Below are positions 6,541 through 15,221 of a stretch of DNA of 15,564 nucleotides, piece by piece. The stretch lies in contig CAMETB010000020.1 in NCBI GenBank assembly GCA_945936265.1, positions 1 through 15,564 on the forward strand, read 5' to 3'. Position 1 is the stretch's first letter, and the number at the start of each line of letters is the position of its first letter. The position numbers and the translations under genes were made by a program. The stretch comes from an uncultured Clostridia bacterium (lineage in GTDB: Bacteria; Bacillota; Clostridia; Oscillospirales; CAG-272). The notes beneath the pieces are model-generated. The model did not search any database and was not told the origin of the DNA. It worked only from the letters and a program-made list of their open reading frames with translations.

Positions 6541-6577
6541 ACCAAAAAAGACGGCACATGTATCTGTTTTGGTACAT
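6541..6577. repeat. Inverted repeats between divergent promoters
   Basis: ACCAAAA (6541-6547) pairs with TTTTGGT (6567-6573), and ATGTA (6558-6562) pairs with TACAT (6573-6577). Both lie in the gap between two divergent promoters, where a shared operator could sit. The arms are short, so this is only a candidate site. Confidence 0.3.
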
Positions 6578-6601
6578 ATGAATTTTTGCACTCCGCTTCA
6601 C

Positions 6602-6630
6602 TTGACAAATATGGCTTTTGGAATTATAAT
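6602..6630 (+). promoter_or_regulatory. Perfect-consensus promoter for gtrA-queG-addB-addA
   Basis: TTGACA (6602-6607), a 17-base spacer and TATAAT (6625-6630) match the housekeeping sigma factor consensus exactly. Transcription should start near 6637, about 22 bases before the GtrA start codon. Confidence 0.9.
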
Positions 6631-6658
6631 TATATACAGATGTTTTTGGGAGATTTGT

Positions 6659-7075
6659 ATGAAATATATTATTGCTTTTTTCAAAAAGTACAAGGAGATA
6701 ATCCTGTATCTTATAGTAGGCGGACTTACGACACTTATAAATGTAGTATCTTACTGGATTTTTGCCCACCCCGTATTGCTTAATACGGTTATCTCGACCG
6801 TCCTTGCCTGGTTTGTAAGCGTTCTTTTTGCTTTTTTTGCAAATAAAATAGTTGTTTTCGAAAGTAAAAGCTACGAAAAAAGGATTTTTGTAAAAGAAAT
6901 GCTCCTGTTTTTCGTATCAAGAGCGGCAACCGGCGCGCTTGATGTTGCCATAATGTACATATTCGTCGATTTATTTCTCTTTAACGACCTCGTTATGAAA
7001 ATCATATCAAACATAGTGATAATCATACTCAACTACATAATTTCAAAATTTTTGGTATTCGGGAAAAAGAAATGA
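6659..7075 (+). CDS. GtrA-like family membrane protein
   Basis: A 138-residue integral membrane protein with four hydrophobic segments (about 14-35, 39-61, 81-104 and 111-133). Two internal repeats each end in the GtrA-family signature: FANKIVVF (N62-K63) and ISKFLVF (S129-K130). GtrA-like proteins are associated with moving or handling polyprenyl-phosphate-linked sugars for cell-surface glycosylation; no glycosyltransferase lies nearby to name the sugar. I start it at the ATG at 6659, preceded by GGGAG. The frame is open back to 6569, but that extension would begin before the promoter. Its stop overlaps the next gene by ATGA, so it is coupled to the QueG-like gene. Confidence 0.9.
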   Translation: MKYIIAFFKKYKEIILYLIVGGLTTLINVVSYWIFAHPVLLNTVISTVLAWFVSVLFAFFANKIVVFESKSYEKRIFVKEMLLFFVSRAATGALDVAIMYIFVDLFLFNDLVMKIISNIVIIILNYIISKFLVFGKKK

Positions 7076-7902
7076 AGAATTTTTTATATGAACACGGCAT
7101 CGAGTTTTTTTCGATGATTCCGCTATCCGGATGTAAGGTAATAAAACCGTATCTTCTCGAAAAAAACGGCTTTGACGAAAATGCAAATGTAATAGTTATG
7201 CTCTTTCCTTACAGAAGTGAAAAACGCCCCGTAAATCTCTCGGTTTACGCGTCGGTAAAAGACTATCATAAATATGTTGAAATACTCTCTGAAGAACTTG
7301 AAAAATATATAAAATCAAGATACCCCTCGGCACTTTTTAAGGTTTTTGCCGATCACTCTCCGATTGACGAGGTGCACGCGGCTTGCGTGTCTGGCCTTGG
7401 CTTTATAGGCGATAACGGATTGCTTATAAACGAAAAATACTCATCTTTCGTATTTCTCGGAGAATGCATAACAAACTTATCACCTGAAAAATTAGGGCTT
7501 GAATATGCGACAAATACATGTGTCAGAGAGTGTCTGCATTGCAAAAAGTGCGCCCTTGCCTGCCCCTCGCATTGTATAGCAAAAGACGACGCACGCCCTA
7601 AAAGCGAATGCCTTTCGGCAATAACGCAAAAAAAGGGAACGCTAAGCGAAAATGAGGAAAATCTTATCCTTGAAAACGGTAGCATATGGGGTTGTGATAT
7701 ATGCCAGAATGTGTGTCCTTTTACGAAAAACGCGTCATTTACGCCGATAAAATTTTTCAAAGAAGATGTAATTGCCTTGCTTGATATGAAAGTGCTCGAT
7801 GGTATGAGCGATGAGGAGTTTTACGAAAGACCTTTTTCATGGAGAGGACGAGCAGTCATAGAGAGGAATGCAAAGCTTTACGAAAAGCACAAGTCAAATT
7901 GA
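7072..7902 (+). CDS. queG: Short QueG-like iron-sulfur protein (epoxyqueuosine reductase family)
   Basis: A 276-residue protein of the epoxyqueuosine reductase family. The studied enzymes use cobalamin and two [4Fe-4S] clusters for the last step of queuosine synthesis at tRNA position 34. The double-cluster domain is clear: C154, C157, C160 and C164 in CxxCxxCxxxCP, then C208, C211 and C215 in CDICQNVCP. The N-terminal part has the family pattern ADHSPIDE (D94) followed by GLGFIGDNGLLI and SSFVFLGE. It is about 100 residues shorter than E. coli QueG because the C-terminal HEAT-like repeats are missing, as in many clostridial homologues. Some of these short forms may act on another substrate, so the exact reaction is less certain than the family. 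Its ATG overlaps the GtrA stop by four bases. Confidence 0.85.
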   Translation: MKNFLYEHGIEFFSMIPLSGCKVIKPYLLEKNGFDENANVIVMLFPYRSEKRPVNLSVYASVKDYHKYVEILSEELEKYIKSRYPSALFKVFADHSPIDEVHAACVSGLGFIGDNGLLINEKYSSFVFLGECITNLSPEKLGLEYATNTCVRECLHCKKCALACPSHCIAKDDARPKSECLSAITQKKGTLSENEENLILENGSIWGCDICQNVCPFTKNASFTPIKFFKEDVIALLDMKVLDGMSDEEFYERPFSWRGRAVIERNAKLYEKHKSN

Positions 7903-7958
7903 GTTTTAGTACATTAAATATCGACACGTATTGAAATAATCTGAGAACGGAGGCAACT

Positions 7959-10900
7959 ATGGTACATTTTTTATTCGGCAATCCAGGTACCGGTAAAAGT
8001 TCTTTCATAATTGAAAAAATAATGGAAGACTATCGGAATGGGAAGCATTCTTTTCTGATAGTGCCCGAGCAGCAAACGGTTGTTTCCGAGCGCATGCTTA
8101 CTTCCTCTCTGCCCGCAGGCGCGCAACTTTTTGCCGAGGTTGTAAATTTCACAAGGCTTTCTGACGAAGTGTTCAGAAAAGTGGGCGGGCTTAAATACAA
8201 TTACATAACCAAAAGCGGAAAAAACCTCGTCATGTATCGTGCAATTTGCGAAACCCGCGAATTTCTCTCCGAATACAAAATACAAAAAGGTAAGGAAAAA
8301 GGATGCGTATCCGTTTTCCTTGACGCGATAGGAGAACTGAAATCATACGGCGTATCTGTTTCCGCACTCGAAAAAGCATCCGAAGAAATAGAAAACGACC
8401 GGTTGAAAAAGCGACTCGATGATATTGTTCTCATATATTCCGCATACGAAAGAATACTGAACGACCGCTATTCCGACCCATATGACGATATTCTTATGCT
8501 TGCCGAAAAGTTAAAAAGTTTTGACTTTTTCGGCGGATCAAATGTATATGTTGACTCATTCTATGGCTTTACAAAAAGCCAGCTTGACGTTTTATATCAC
8601 ATAATAAACCAATCCGACAACTTTACCATAGCCCTTGACTGCCCTGAAAAAGACGGAGGTATCCAATACGCAAAGATATATGAAACATCAAAAAACATAG
8701 AGAGAATATGCAAAGCGTTAAACAAAGAAATTACAAGGACTTCATTTACAAAAGATTATAAACACAAGTCCCCCTCCCTTAGCTATCTTTGCGAGAACAT
8801 ATGGAATTTCTCCGCGCCGAAAACCGAAAACGACGGATGTGTAAAAGTTATTGAGGCAACCGACGAGTTTGACGAGTGTGACTGCGTTGCATCAAGAATC
8901 AGGCATCTCGTCGAGGACGGTGCAAAATATTCTGACATTGCAATAATTGCAAGAAATTCCGACACTTATCGGGGTATTATTGATGTTTCCCTTAAAAAAT
9001 ACAACATCGCATACTATTTTTCGACAAAAACCGATATATCGGCTAAGCCTGTCGTAAAAATGATTTTTTCCGCACTTTCCGCAATAAACGGATACAGGGC
9101 TGAGGATATAGTATCATATCTGAAATCCGGATATACGGATATAGACGAGAGTGATATAGACGATCTTGAAAATTATATTTATCGCTGGAATATATATGGT
9201 TCAAAATTCAAAAATGATGATTTCTGGTCATCAAATCCGGACGGATACATTACAGAGCCTACAATAAGTCAACTTGAAACCCTTGCAAGAGTAAATGACG
9301 CAAGGGATAAGGTTATCGAAAAATTATCCATACTTGAACGGGCTTTTTCTCCCTATTGCCCGGTTGAGGTTGGCGCGCGTGCGGTTTTTGAGTTTCTTTG
9401 CGCGCACAATGTAAAAGAAAAACTTTCGGATGAGATAAAATTTTTGTCAAAAGAGGAAGCGCAGGAAAATTCTCAGGTGTGGAATGCGCTTATCTCCTCG
9501 CTTGATACCGTTGTTTTCGTAATGAAGGATGCGGAGGTTAATGCCGAAACGTTCTCTGCCCTTTTACGTTACGATTTTGAAGGAAAAAATATAGGCACTA
9601 TTCCTACCGGTGAAGATGTTGTTACAGTGGGTGACGCCTCGCTCTTGCGTACCGACAGAATAAAGCATGCATTTATCATAGGTGCAAATGAAGGTGTATT
9701 TCCTGCCGCCGTATCCGATGACGGATTTTTTTCGGACAGCGACAAAATTGCGCTTGAGAGCGCAGGAATCATTCTGTCATCTAAAAATGATGTACGCTCA
9801 AGTGATGAACTTCTATATTTTCAGAACAGTATTTCATCTCCCTCAGAAACGGTAACCGTATCATATTTATGCGCCGACATATCCGGGAATAAAAAACAGC
9901 CCGGCGTCGGAGTTGAAAGAATAAAAAACCTTTTTGAAAATTTCAAAGTGATCTCTTCTTATGATATTTCAGCGCAGGAGAGAATTTACACCAGAGAAAC
10001 TGCAAAAGAATATCTCTGCGCCTCTTCGGGAGATGTTAAAAAAGGAGTAATTTTGTCACTTGGCGACGATTACCGCAGTGCTGAAGGATTTTCAAACGAT
10101 TCTGTCTCAATATCCGAAGAAAAAGCAAATGAAATTTTCGGGGATCATCTTTATCTTACGCAGTCAAGGATAGAAACTTTTGTAAATTGCAGGTTCAACT
10201 ACTATTGCTCGTACCAACTTAAACTGAAATCGTCGTCCCGCATATCCTTCTCATCAAGGGATATAGGAGATCTTTCTCACAAAGTGTTTGAAAGATTTTT
10301 GCGCAGAATAAAGGACGGTAAAATAGATTTTTCAAAGATAACGGATGAGGAAATAGAGAAAATAGCGGATGACATAATAAACGAATATCTCGATTCTCTC
10401 TTCCGCAGTAAATTCCGGACAAACCGTTTAGAGCACCTTTTTGCACGGTTGCGTTCAAGACTTCTCGTATATTTAAGGAACATGGTGGACGAATTTGCTC
10501 AGTGCGATTTTACGCCCGAGTTTTTCGAGCTTTCTTTCTCATCGGGCGGCCCCGGCTCTCCGTTACCGCTTAAATTCAGAATAAATGAAAAATCAGTTCT
10601 TACCGTTACCGGAATTGCAGACAGAATAGACTTGTATAAGAAAGACGGGGTTACATATGTAAGAGTTGTTGACTACAAAACGGGGGACAAAAAATTTTCA
10701 CGCGCGGACGCAGAACTGGGTCTCGGTCTTCAGATGCTTATATATCTTTTTACGATGTGTAAAATGAATGACTGCGAATTCAGGCAAAAGTTAGCCTGCG
10801 GAACCGGTGAAATCCGGCCGGCAGGAGTTCTCTATTTTCCCATGCGCATGGATAAGGTGAAACTGGACAGCGAGGCGGGAATAAGTTGCGCAAAAGATGC

Positions 10901-11219
10901 CGACGCATATGAAAAAGGCGCCGTCTCCCAATGCGTGGAAAGAAACGGTATATTTCTTGACGATGTGGAAATTCTTAAAGCGCAGGACAAGGAGTTGAAC
11001 GGAAAATTTCTGCCGAAATATCCGTCGAGATCAAAAGACACGTTTATAAGCGCGGAGGAATTTGAAAACATATACACAGATCTTGAAAAAACTCTTGACG
11101 AAATAGGTGTTGCAATTTTAAGCGGAGACGCTTCGGCTGTGCCGCTTGAACGTGATGGTAAGAGCCCGTGCCGATACTGCGAAAATCTCGCTGTGTGCAG
11201 AAGGAGAAAAACGAAATGA
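7959..11219 (+). CDS. addB: ATP-dependent helicase/deoxyribonuclease subunit B (AddB)
   Basis: A 1086-residue subunit of the AddAB complex, which processes double-strand breaks for RecA-dependent recombination, functionally like RecBCD. The Walker A motif FGNPGTGKS (K13) is at the extreme N-terminus. HAFIIGANEGVFPA is typical of the inactive-helicase core. The C-terminal nuclease has GIADRID (D888, D891) and VVDYKTG (D905, K907). The iron-sulfur cluster cysteines are present: C744 in FVNCRFNYY, then C1071, C1074 and C1080 in CRYCENLAVC. The CxxCx5C spacing equals that of B. subtilis AddB. GGAGG precedes the ATG. It begins 56 bases after the QueG-like gene with no clear promoter of its own, so it is probably read from the upstream promoter. 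Its stop overlaps the addA start by ATGA. Confidence 0.96.
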   Translation: MVHFLFGNPGTGKSSFIIEKIMEDYRNGKHSFLIVPEQQTVVSERMLTSSLPAGAQLFAEVVNFTRLSDEVFRKVGGLKYNYITKSGKNLVMYRAICETREFLSEYKIQKGKEKGCVSVFLDAIGELKSYGVSVSALEKASEEIENDRLKKRLDDIVLIYSAYERILNDRYSDPYDDILMLAEKLKSFDFFGGSNVYVDSFYGFTKSQLDVLYHIINQSDNFTIALDCPEKDGGIQYAKIYETSKNIERICKALNKEITRTSFTKDYKHKSPSLSYLCENIWNFSAPKTENDGCVKVIEATDEFDECDCVASRIRHLVEDGAKYSDIAIIARNSDTYRGIIDVSLKKYNIAYYFSTKTDISAKPVVKMIFSALSAINGYRAEDIVSYLKSGYTDIDESDIDDLENYIYRWNIYGSKFKNDDFWSSNPDGYITEPTISQLETLARVNDARDKVIEKLSILERAFSPYCPVEVGARAVFEFLCAHNVKEKLSDEIKFLSKEEAQENSQVWNALISSLDTVVFVMKDAEVNAETFSALLRYDFEGKNIGTIPTGEDVVTVGDASLLRTDRIKHAFIIGANEGVFPAAVSDDGFFSDSDKIALESAGIILSSKNDVRSSDELLYFQNSISSPSETVTVSYLCADISGNKKQPGVGVERIKNLFENFKVISSYDISAQERIYTRETAKEYLCASSGDVKKGVILSLGDDYRSAEGFSNDSVSISEEKANEIFGDHLYLTQSRIETFVNCRFNYYCSYQLKLKSSSRISFSSRDIGDLSHKVFERFLRRIKDGKIDFSKITDEEIEKIADDIINEYLDSLFRSKFRTNRLEHLFARLRSRLLVYLRNMVDEFAQCDFTPEFFELSFSSGGPGSPLPLKFRINEKSVLTVTGIADRIDLYKKDGVTYVRVVDYKTGDKKFSRADAELGLGLQMLIYLFTMCKMNDCEFRQKLACGTGEIRPAGVLYFPMRMDKVKLDSEAGISCAKDADAYEKGAVSQCVERNGIFLDDVEILKAQDKELNGKFLPKYPSRSKDTFISAEEFENIYTDLEKTLDEIGVAILSGDASAVPLERDGKSPCRYCENLAVCRRRKTK

Positions 11220-14200
11220 GCAAGCCCGAATTTACAAAATCGCAAAGAATCGCCATCGGATACAGCGGCACGGATCTGCTCGTTTCGGCAGCGGCAGGAA
11301 GCGGAAAAACCGCTACGATGACTGAGAGAATAACGGAAGAAATAATAAAAGGAAAAGATATATCGAGAATTCTTGCCGTTACATTTACAAAAGCGGCTGC
11401 AAACGAACTTAAAACAAGGATTTCAGTATCGCTTTCCGAAATTCTGAAAAGCGACCCCGGAAACAAGCATATAGCGTCTCAGATAGTAAAAATCGGAAGC
11501 GCCGATATTTGCACAATAGACAGTTTCTGCCTTAAAATAGTAAGACGCAATTTTGAAAAGTTGCAGATAGACAACGATTTAAGAGTGGCAGATACCGCGG
11601 AGACGGAAATTTTAATGCGTGAAGCCATGGACGAAACACTTGACGCATTTTATGAATCCGATGAAGAAAACAAAGATTTTCTCCTTGTTGCAGACTGCTA
11701 CTCCGCTTTTTCGGATGAAGAAAGGCTGCGCGAAGAACTTGTAAGCCTCTACAAAAAGCTCATATCCACAAAAGATTCCATAGATACTCTTCATAAAAAT
11801 TCAGAAATCGGTGGCGATTTTATGACCTGTGCATATGGAAAAGTGCTGAGAGAATACATAGCGGAATTTGCAAGTCATTACCGCAAATTTTTTGAGTGTG
11901 CCGTTTCGGAAATATCATCGGATGAAAAGTGCAAAGCGTCCTATCTTGACGGCTTTGCATATGATCTTGATTTTGCAAAAAAGCTCGAAAATGCGATACC
12001 GAGTGCCGATTATCCGATGCTTGCGTCAATTTTTTCTTCCTATGAGCCGCTTAGCTTAAAAGCCGTAAGAGGCGAATGCCCTGTCGATACGGAATTTTTA
12101 AGAGATACCCGTTCCAACTTCAAGGACAAAGTAAAAAGGATAAAAGAGGACTACTTTTCTTCCGATATGCCGTCAATAAAGTATGCAGCCGGGCAGAATA
12201 AAAGAATATGCTCCGCTATATATGATGTTCTTGCAAAATTCGAGGAAGAATTTCAGAAAAAGAAAAGGGCGCGCTCCGTATGCGATTTCAACGATGTTGA
12301 ACGCTTTGCCTTAAAACTTCTTTATGACGGTGAAAAGATAAGCGATCTTGCAAAGGAAATTGCCGCGGAATATGACGAAATATGCATAGACGAGTACCAG
12401 GACACCAACTCTGTTCAGGATAAAATTTTTTGTGCGATATCCTCAGGAAACAGATTTATGGTAGGCGATATAAAGCAAAGCATATACCGTTTCAGATCTG
12501 CCGAGCCGGAGATATTCGCACATTACAGAAATACATTTATTCCAATTGAAAAAGACGAAATATCAAATAAAAATGGCGAGACCTGTGTCGGAAAATCTGT
12601 ATTTATGTCGGAAAACTTCAGATGTTCCGAAGGAGTTATAGATTTTGTAAATCTCGTCTCCGATTATATGTTCAAAAACTCCGACGGTATTCCGTACGGC
12701 AAAGAAGACAGACTCATATTTTCAAAAAAAGAAAAAGTGCCTTATGAGAAGAGTGAAATATTTCTGATAGGCAAAGGGAAAGACGATGAGCCGACAATAA
12801 GTGAAGAAGATTTTGTGGCGGAAAAAATAAAGGATCTTATAGAAAACGGATATCTGCCAGACGGTCAGAAAATACTTCCGCACCACATTGCCGTTCTTAT
12901 AAGGAATTTCTCCTCAGCTTCTCCTAAATACATCGACGCTTTCGCAAGATACGGCATCCCCGCCGAGTACAGCGGTGATGAAAATTTCTTTGAAAAGCCG
13001 GAAATACTACTTGTTTTATGCATATTGAATGCTGTGGACAATCCATCAAGAGATGTATATCTTGCAGGTGCACTCGAATCCGATATTTTTAATTTTACTC
13101 TTGAAGAACTTGTGAAAATCAGGCAGATTGACAAGGACGCACCGTCGCTCTACCGTTGTCTCAAAGAGTACGAAGAAGCATACGACGACGAAATATCGGA
13201 AAAAGCAGACCGTTTCCTTAAAAAAATCGAGGAATATAAAAAGATAGCGAGAAAGGCTCCTTCGCACGAGCTTATATCTTACATATATGCCGATACCGGC
13301 ATTCTTTCCATGTGTTCGGTACCAGAAAAGAACAGCCTTATAAAACTTTACGACTGTGCAAGAAGATATGAAGCAAATTCTTTTAAAGGTCTTTATTCAT
13401 TTTTAAAGTATGCGGAAAAAATATCTTTGCAGGACGCAAAAGAGGCGCTCGGAGACAATGGCGAAAGCGTAAAAGTACTGTCCGTTCACGCATCAAAGGG
13501 TCTGGAATACGAAATATGCTTTATATGCAACACATCATCCGCTTTCAACACGGCTGACAAAAATGCGCCGCTCCTCTTTGACAGACATCTCGGCATTGCC
13601 GGATATGTCGGGCGTGAGGACGGAATTGCAAAATTCAACACTCTTATAAGAAAATGTACTGCGCTTAAAACGGATCTTGCAAGCCGTGAAGAAGAAATGC
13701 GGATACTCTATGTTGCAATGACACGTGCAAGGAGTAAGCTTTACATATCGGCAGAACTCTCAAGTCCGGAGAAGAAACTTGAAAAAGCACAGAAAAATCG
13801 GGACTTTACCTCAAAATTTACCGTCTATTCCTCTTCGTCATATATAGACTGGATAATCGGCGCTACCGCCTTACCTGACAAATCTTTCGATATTTCCGTT
13901 ATCCGTTCGCCAAAAGACATAAAAGAGAATATTTCAAACGACGAGCGGAATGAAGAACTCGGATCAGCCGAAGCGCAAAGATATGCCGATATGTTTAAAA
14001 GGCGATTCGATTTTGAGTACAAATACAAGTACCTTGAAAAGATACCGTCAAAATTGAGCATTTCAAAACTATATCCCGAGGTGCTTGACGGAACGGAAAA
14101 CGAAACGCTCTCCGTTAATGAGACTTATCTCGACACTCCCTCATTTATTTCCGGAAGTGGCAGTGAAAACGGTGCTATGAAAGGGACGGCGACACACGTG

Positions 14201-14686
14201 TTTATGCAATTCTGCAATTTCGACCTTTTAGTACATGACGGTGCGCAAAAAGAGATTGAGCGCCTTGTCGAATCATCGTTTATATCCGAGGATACCGCAA
14301 AACTCATAAATGTCGGTCATATTGAAAAATTCGCACACTCCCCCCTGCTTTCTGACATTATGAAAGCTAAAAAGGTGCTGAGGGAGTTCAGGTTTAACAT
14401 TATGCTCGACGCCTCCGAATTTTCAAGCGATGAAAAGTTAAACGGCGAAAAAGTTCTTGTACAGGGAGTTACCGACTGTATATACGAGGACAAAAATTCA
14501 AATCTTGTTCTTGTTGACTATAAAACCGACGCAGTGACAGAGAAAAATTATGTGGAAGTATTAAAAGAACGACACTCCACGCAACTTTTATACTACAAAA
14601 AGGCGTGTGAGATGATATTCGGAAAGAGCGTATCAAAAACGCTTATATACTCCGTTCCTCTTGCAAAGACAGTCGAAATCGGTTAA
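11216..14686 (+). CDS. addA: ATP-dependent helicase/nuclease subunit A (AddA)
   Basis: A 1156-residue UvrD-like helicase with a C-terminal nuclease, the motor subunit of AddAB. Motifs in order: Q motif FTKSQ (Q10), Walker A AAAGSGKT (K31), Walker B/motif II IDEYQDTN (D392, E393), motif III VGDIKQSIYRFR (418-421 region), motif IV SENFRCSEGV, motif V SVHASKGLEYE (756-766), motif VI YVAMTRARSKLYI (R837). The RecB-type nuclease has GVTDCIYED (D1087) and VDYKTD (D1101, K1103). I use the ATG at 11216, which has AAGGAG upstream and an ATGA overlap with addB. An in-frame ATG at 11168 lies inside addB and would add 16 residues before the Q motif. Length is normal for the family. Confidence 0.96.
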   Translation: MSKPEFTKSQRIAIGYSGTDLLVSAAAGSGKTATMTERITEEIIKGKDISRILAVTFTKAAANELKTRISVSLSEILKSDPGNKHIASQIVKIGSADICTIDSFCLKIVRRNFEKLQIDNDLRVADTAETEILMREAMDETLDAFYESDEENKDFLLVADCYSAFSDEERLREELVSLYKKLISTKDSIDTLHKNSEIGGDFMTCAYGKVLREYIAEFASHYRKFFECAVSEISSDEKCKASYLDGFAYDLDFAKKLENAIPSADYPMLASIFSSYEPLSLKAVRGECPVDTEFLRDTRSNFKDKVKRIKEDYFSSDMPSIKYAAGQNKRICSAIYDVLAKFEEEFQKKKRARSVCDFNDVERFALKLLYDGEKISDLAKEIAAEYDEICIDEYQDTNSVQDKIFCAISSGNRFMVGDIKQSIYRFRSAEPEIFAHYRNTFIPIEKDEISNKNGETCVGKSVFMSENFRCSEGVIDFVNLVSDYMFKNSDGIPYGKEDRLIFSKKEKVPYEKSEIFLIGKGKDDEPTISEEDFVAEKIKDLIENGYLPDGQKILPHHIAVLIRNFSSASPKYIDAFARYGIPAEYSGDENFFEKPEILLVLCILNAVDNPSRDVYLAGALESDIFNFTLEELVKIRQIDKDAPSLYRCLKEYEEAYDDEISEKADRFLKKIEEYKKIARKAPSHELISYIYADTGILSMCSVPEKNSLIKLYDCARRYEANSFKGLYSFLKYAEKISLQDAKEALGDNGESVKVLSVHASKGLEYEICFICNTSSAFNTADKNAPLLFDRHLGIAGYVGREDGIAKFNTLIRKCTALKTDLASREEEMRILYVAMTRARSKLYISAELSSPEKKLEKAQKNRDFTSKFTVYSSSSYIDWIIGATALPDKSFDISVIRSPKDIKENISNDERNEELGSAEAQRYADMFKRRFDFEYKYKYLEKIPSKLSISKLYPEVLDGTENETLSVNETYLDTPSFISGSGSENGAMKGTATHVFMQFCNFDLLVHDGAQKEIERLVESSFISEDTAKLINVGHIEKFAHSPLLSDIMKAKKVLREFRFNIMLDASEFSSDEKLNGEKVLVQGVTDCIYEDKNSNLVLVDYKTDAVTEKNYVEVLKERHSTQLLYYKKACEMIFGKSVSKTLIYSVPLAKTVEIG

Positions 14687-14734
14687 ATATATAACCCGAA
14701 AACGTAAATTAATCACATTTTTATTTGCTGACTA

Positions 14735-14769
14735 CAGAAGGCTGCCTCAATTTTTGCGGCAGCCTTCTG
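14735..14769. terminator. Hairpin between convergent addA and PII gene
   Basis: A perfect 12-base-pair stem, CAGAAGGCTGCC (14735-14746) with GGCAGCCTTCTG (14758-14769), and an 11-base loop. It sits between convergent genes, where a bidirectional terminator is expected. Neither side is followed by a proper run of T, so intrinsic termination may be weak. Confidence 0.6.
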
Positions 14770-14796
14770 AACGTTATTGATTCCGGTGATTGCAAA

Positions 14797-15135
14797 TTAC
14801 TTCTCCGCCTCGAATATACGGAGCCCCGCAGTGTCTGAAACGGGAAGAGAAAATGTTATGGCATGCGATTTTGTGGTAGGTCCCGCCTGCTCCATTATCG
14901 CCGTCATTATTTCCTTTTTCTTCTCGGCTGGAGAAACTATATATATCATTTCCTTTTCGTCGGCTATCGATACTCCGAAAAATTTATCCGTGTACTTCGA
15001 GCCTGTTCCCTTGGCGTGAATTACGGTGCCTCCGCCTGCGCCTGCCGAGCGTGCGGCGTCCATTACGTCGTCGGTATGCCCCTTTTCGCAAATTACGACT
15101 ATAAGCTCCATCTCTTTCTGATTCATCTTTACCAC
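14797..15135 (-). CDS. C-terminal PII domain fragment (P-II family regulator)
   Basis: The second half of the frameshifted gene encodes a complete PII-like domain: MELIVVICEKGHTDDVMDAARSA, then GGGTVIHAKGTG, FFGVSIADEKEMIYIV, and a C-terminal SLPVSDTAGLRIF. PII proteins are trimeric sensors of ATP/ADP and 2-oxoglutarate that bind transporters and enzymes; which partner this one binds is unknown. The longest local start is GTG at 15135. The ATG at 15126 is a better candidate because AGAGGTGG lies five bases upstream, so the domain could be made on its own despite the frameshift. The domain itself is undamaged. Confidence 0.75.
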   Translation of the reverse strand: MVKMNQKEMELIVVICEKGHTDDVMDAARSAGAGGGTVIHAKGTGSKYTDKFFGVSIADEKEMIYIVSPAEKKKEIMTAIMEQAGPTTKSHAITFSLPVSDTAGLRIFEAEK

Positions 15136-15221
15136 CTCTTTGACCTCGTCGTTTTCGTGCCCTGCGGCAAAAGCATTAAGTGCGTACCGCCCTCCTATGC
15201 TCGTTAACGGAACGGATACCG

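Noticed and set aside
6569..6658. Thirty-residue N-terminal extension of the GtrA-like protein
   Set aside because: It spans the perfect promoter at 6602-6630, so it would not be transcribed from it; GGGAG precedes the ATG at 6659.
4040..7902. Functional unit of two tRNA position-34 enzymes (TadA and QueG-like)
   Set aside because: They lie on opposite strands in different operons and act on different tRNAs; the proximity is probably coincidence.
7903..7958. Separate promoter for addB
   Set aside because: No -35/-10 pair with acceptable spacing is visible in the 56-base gap.
11168..11215. Earlier AddA start inside addB
   Set aside because: The ATG at 11216 has an AAGGAG site and the ATGA overlap typical of coupled genes; the extension does not resemble AddA N-termini.
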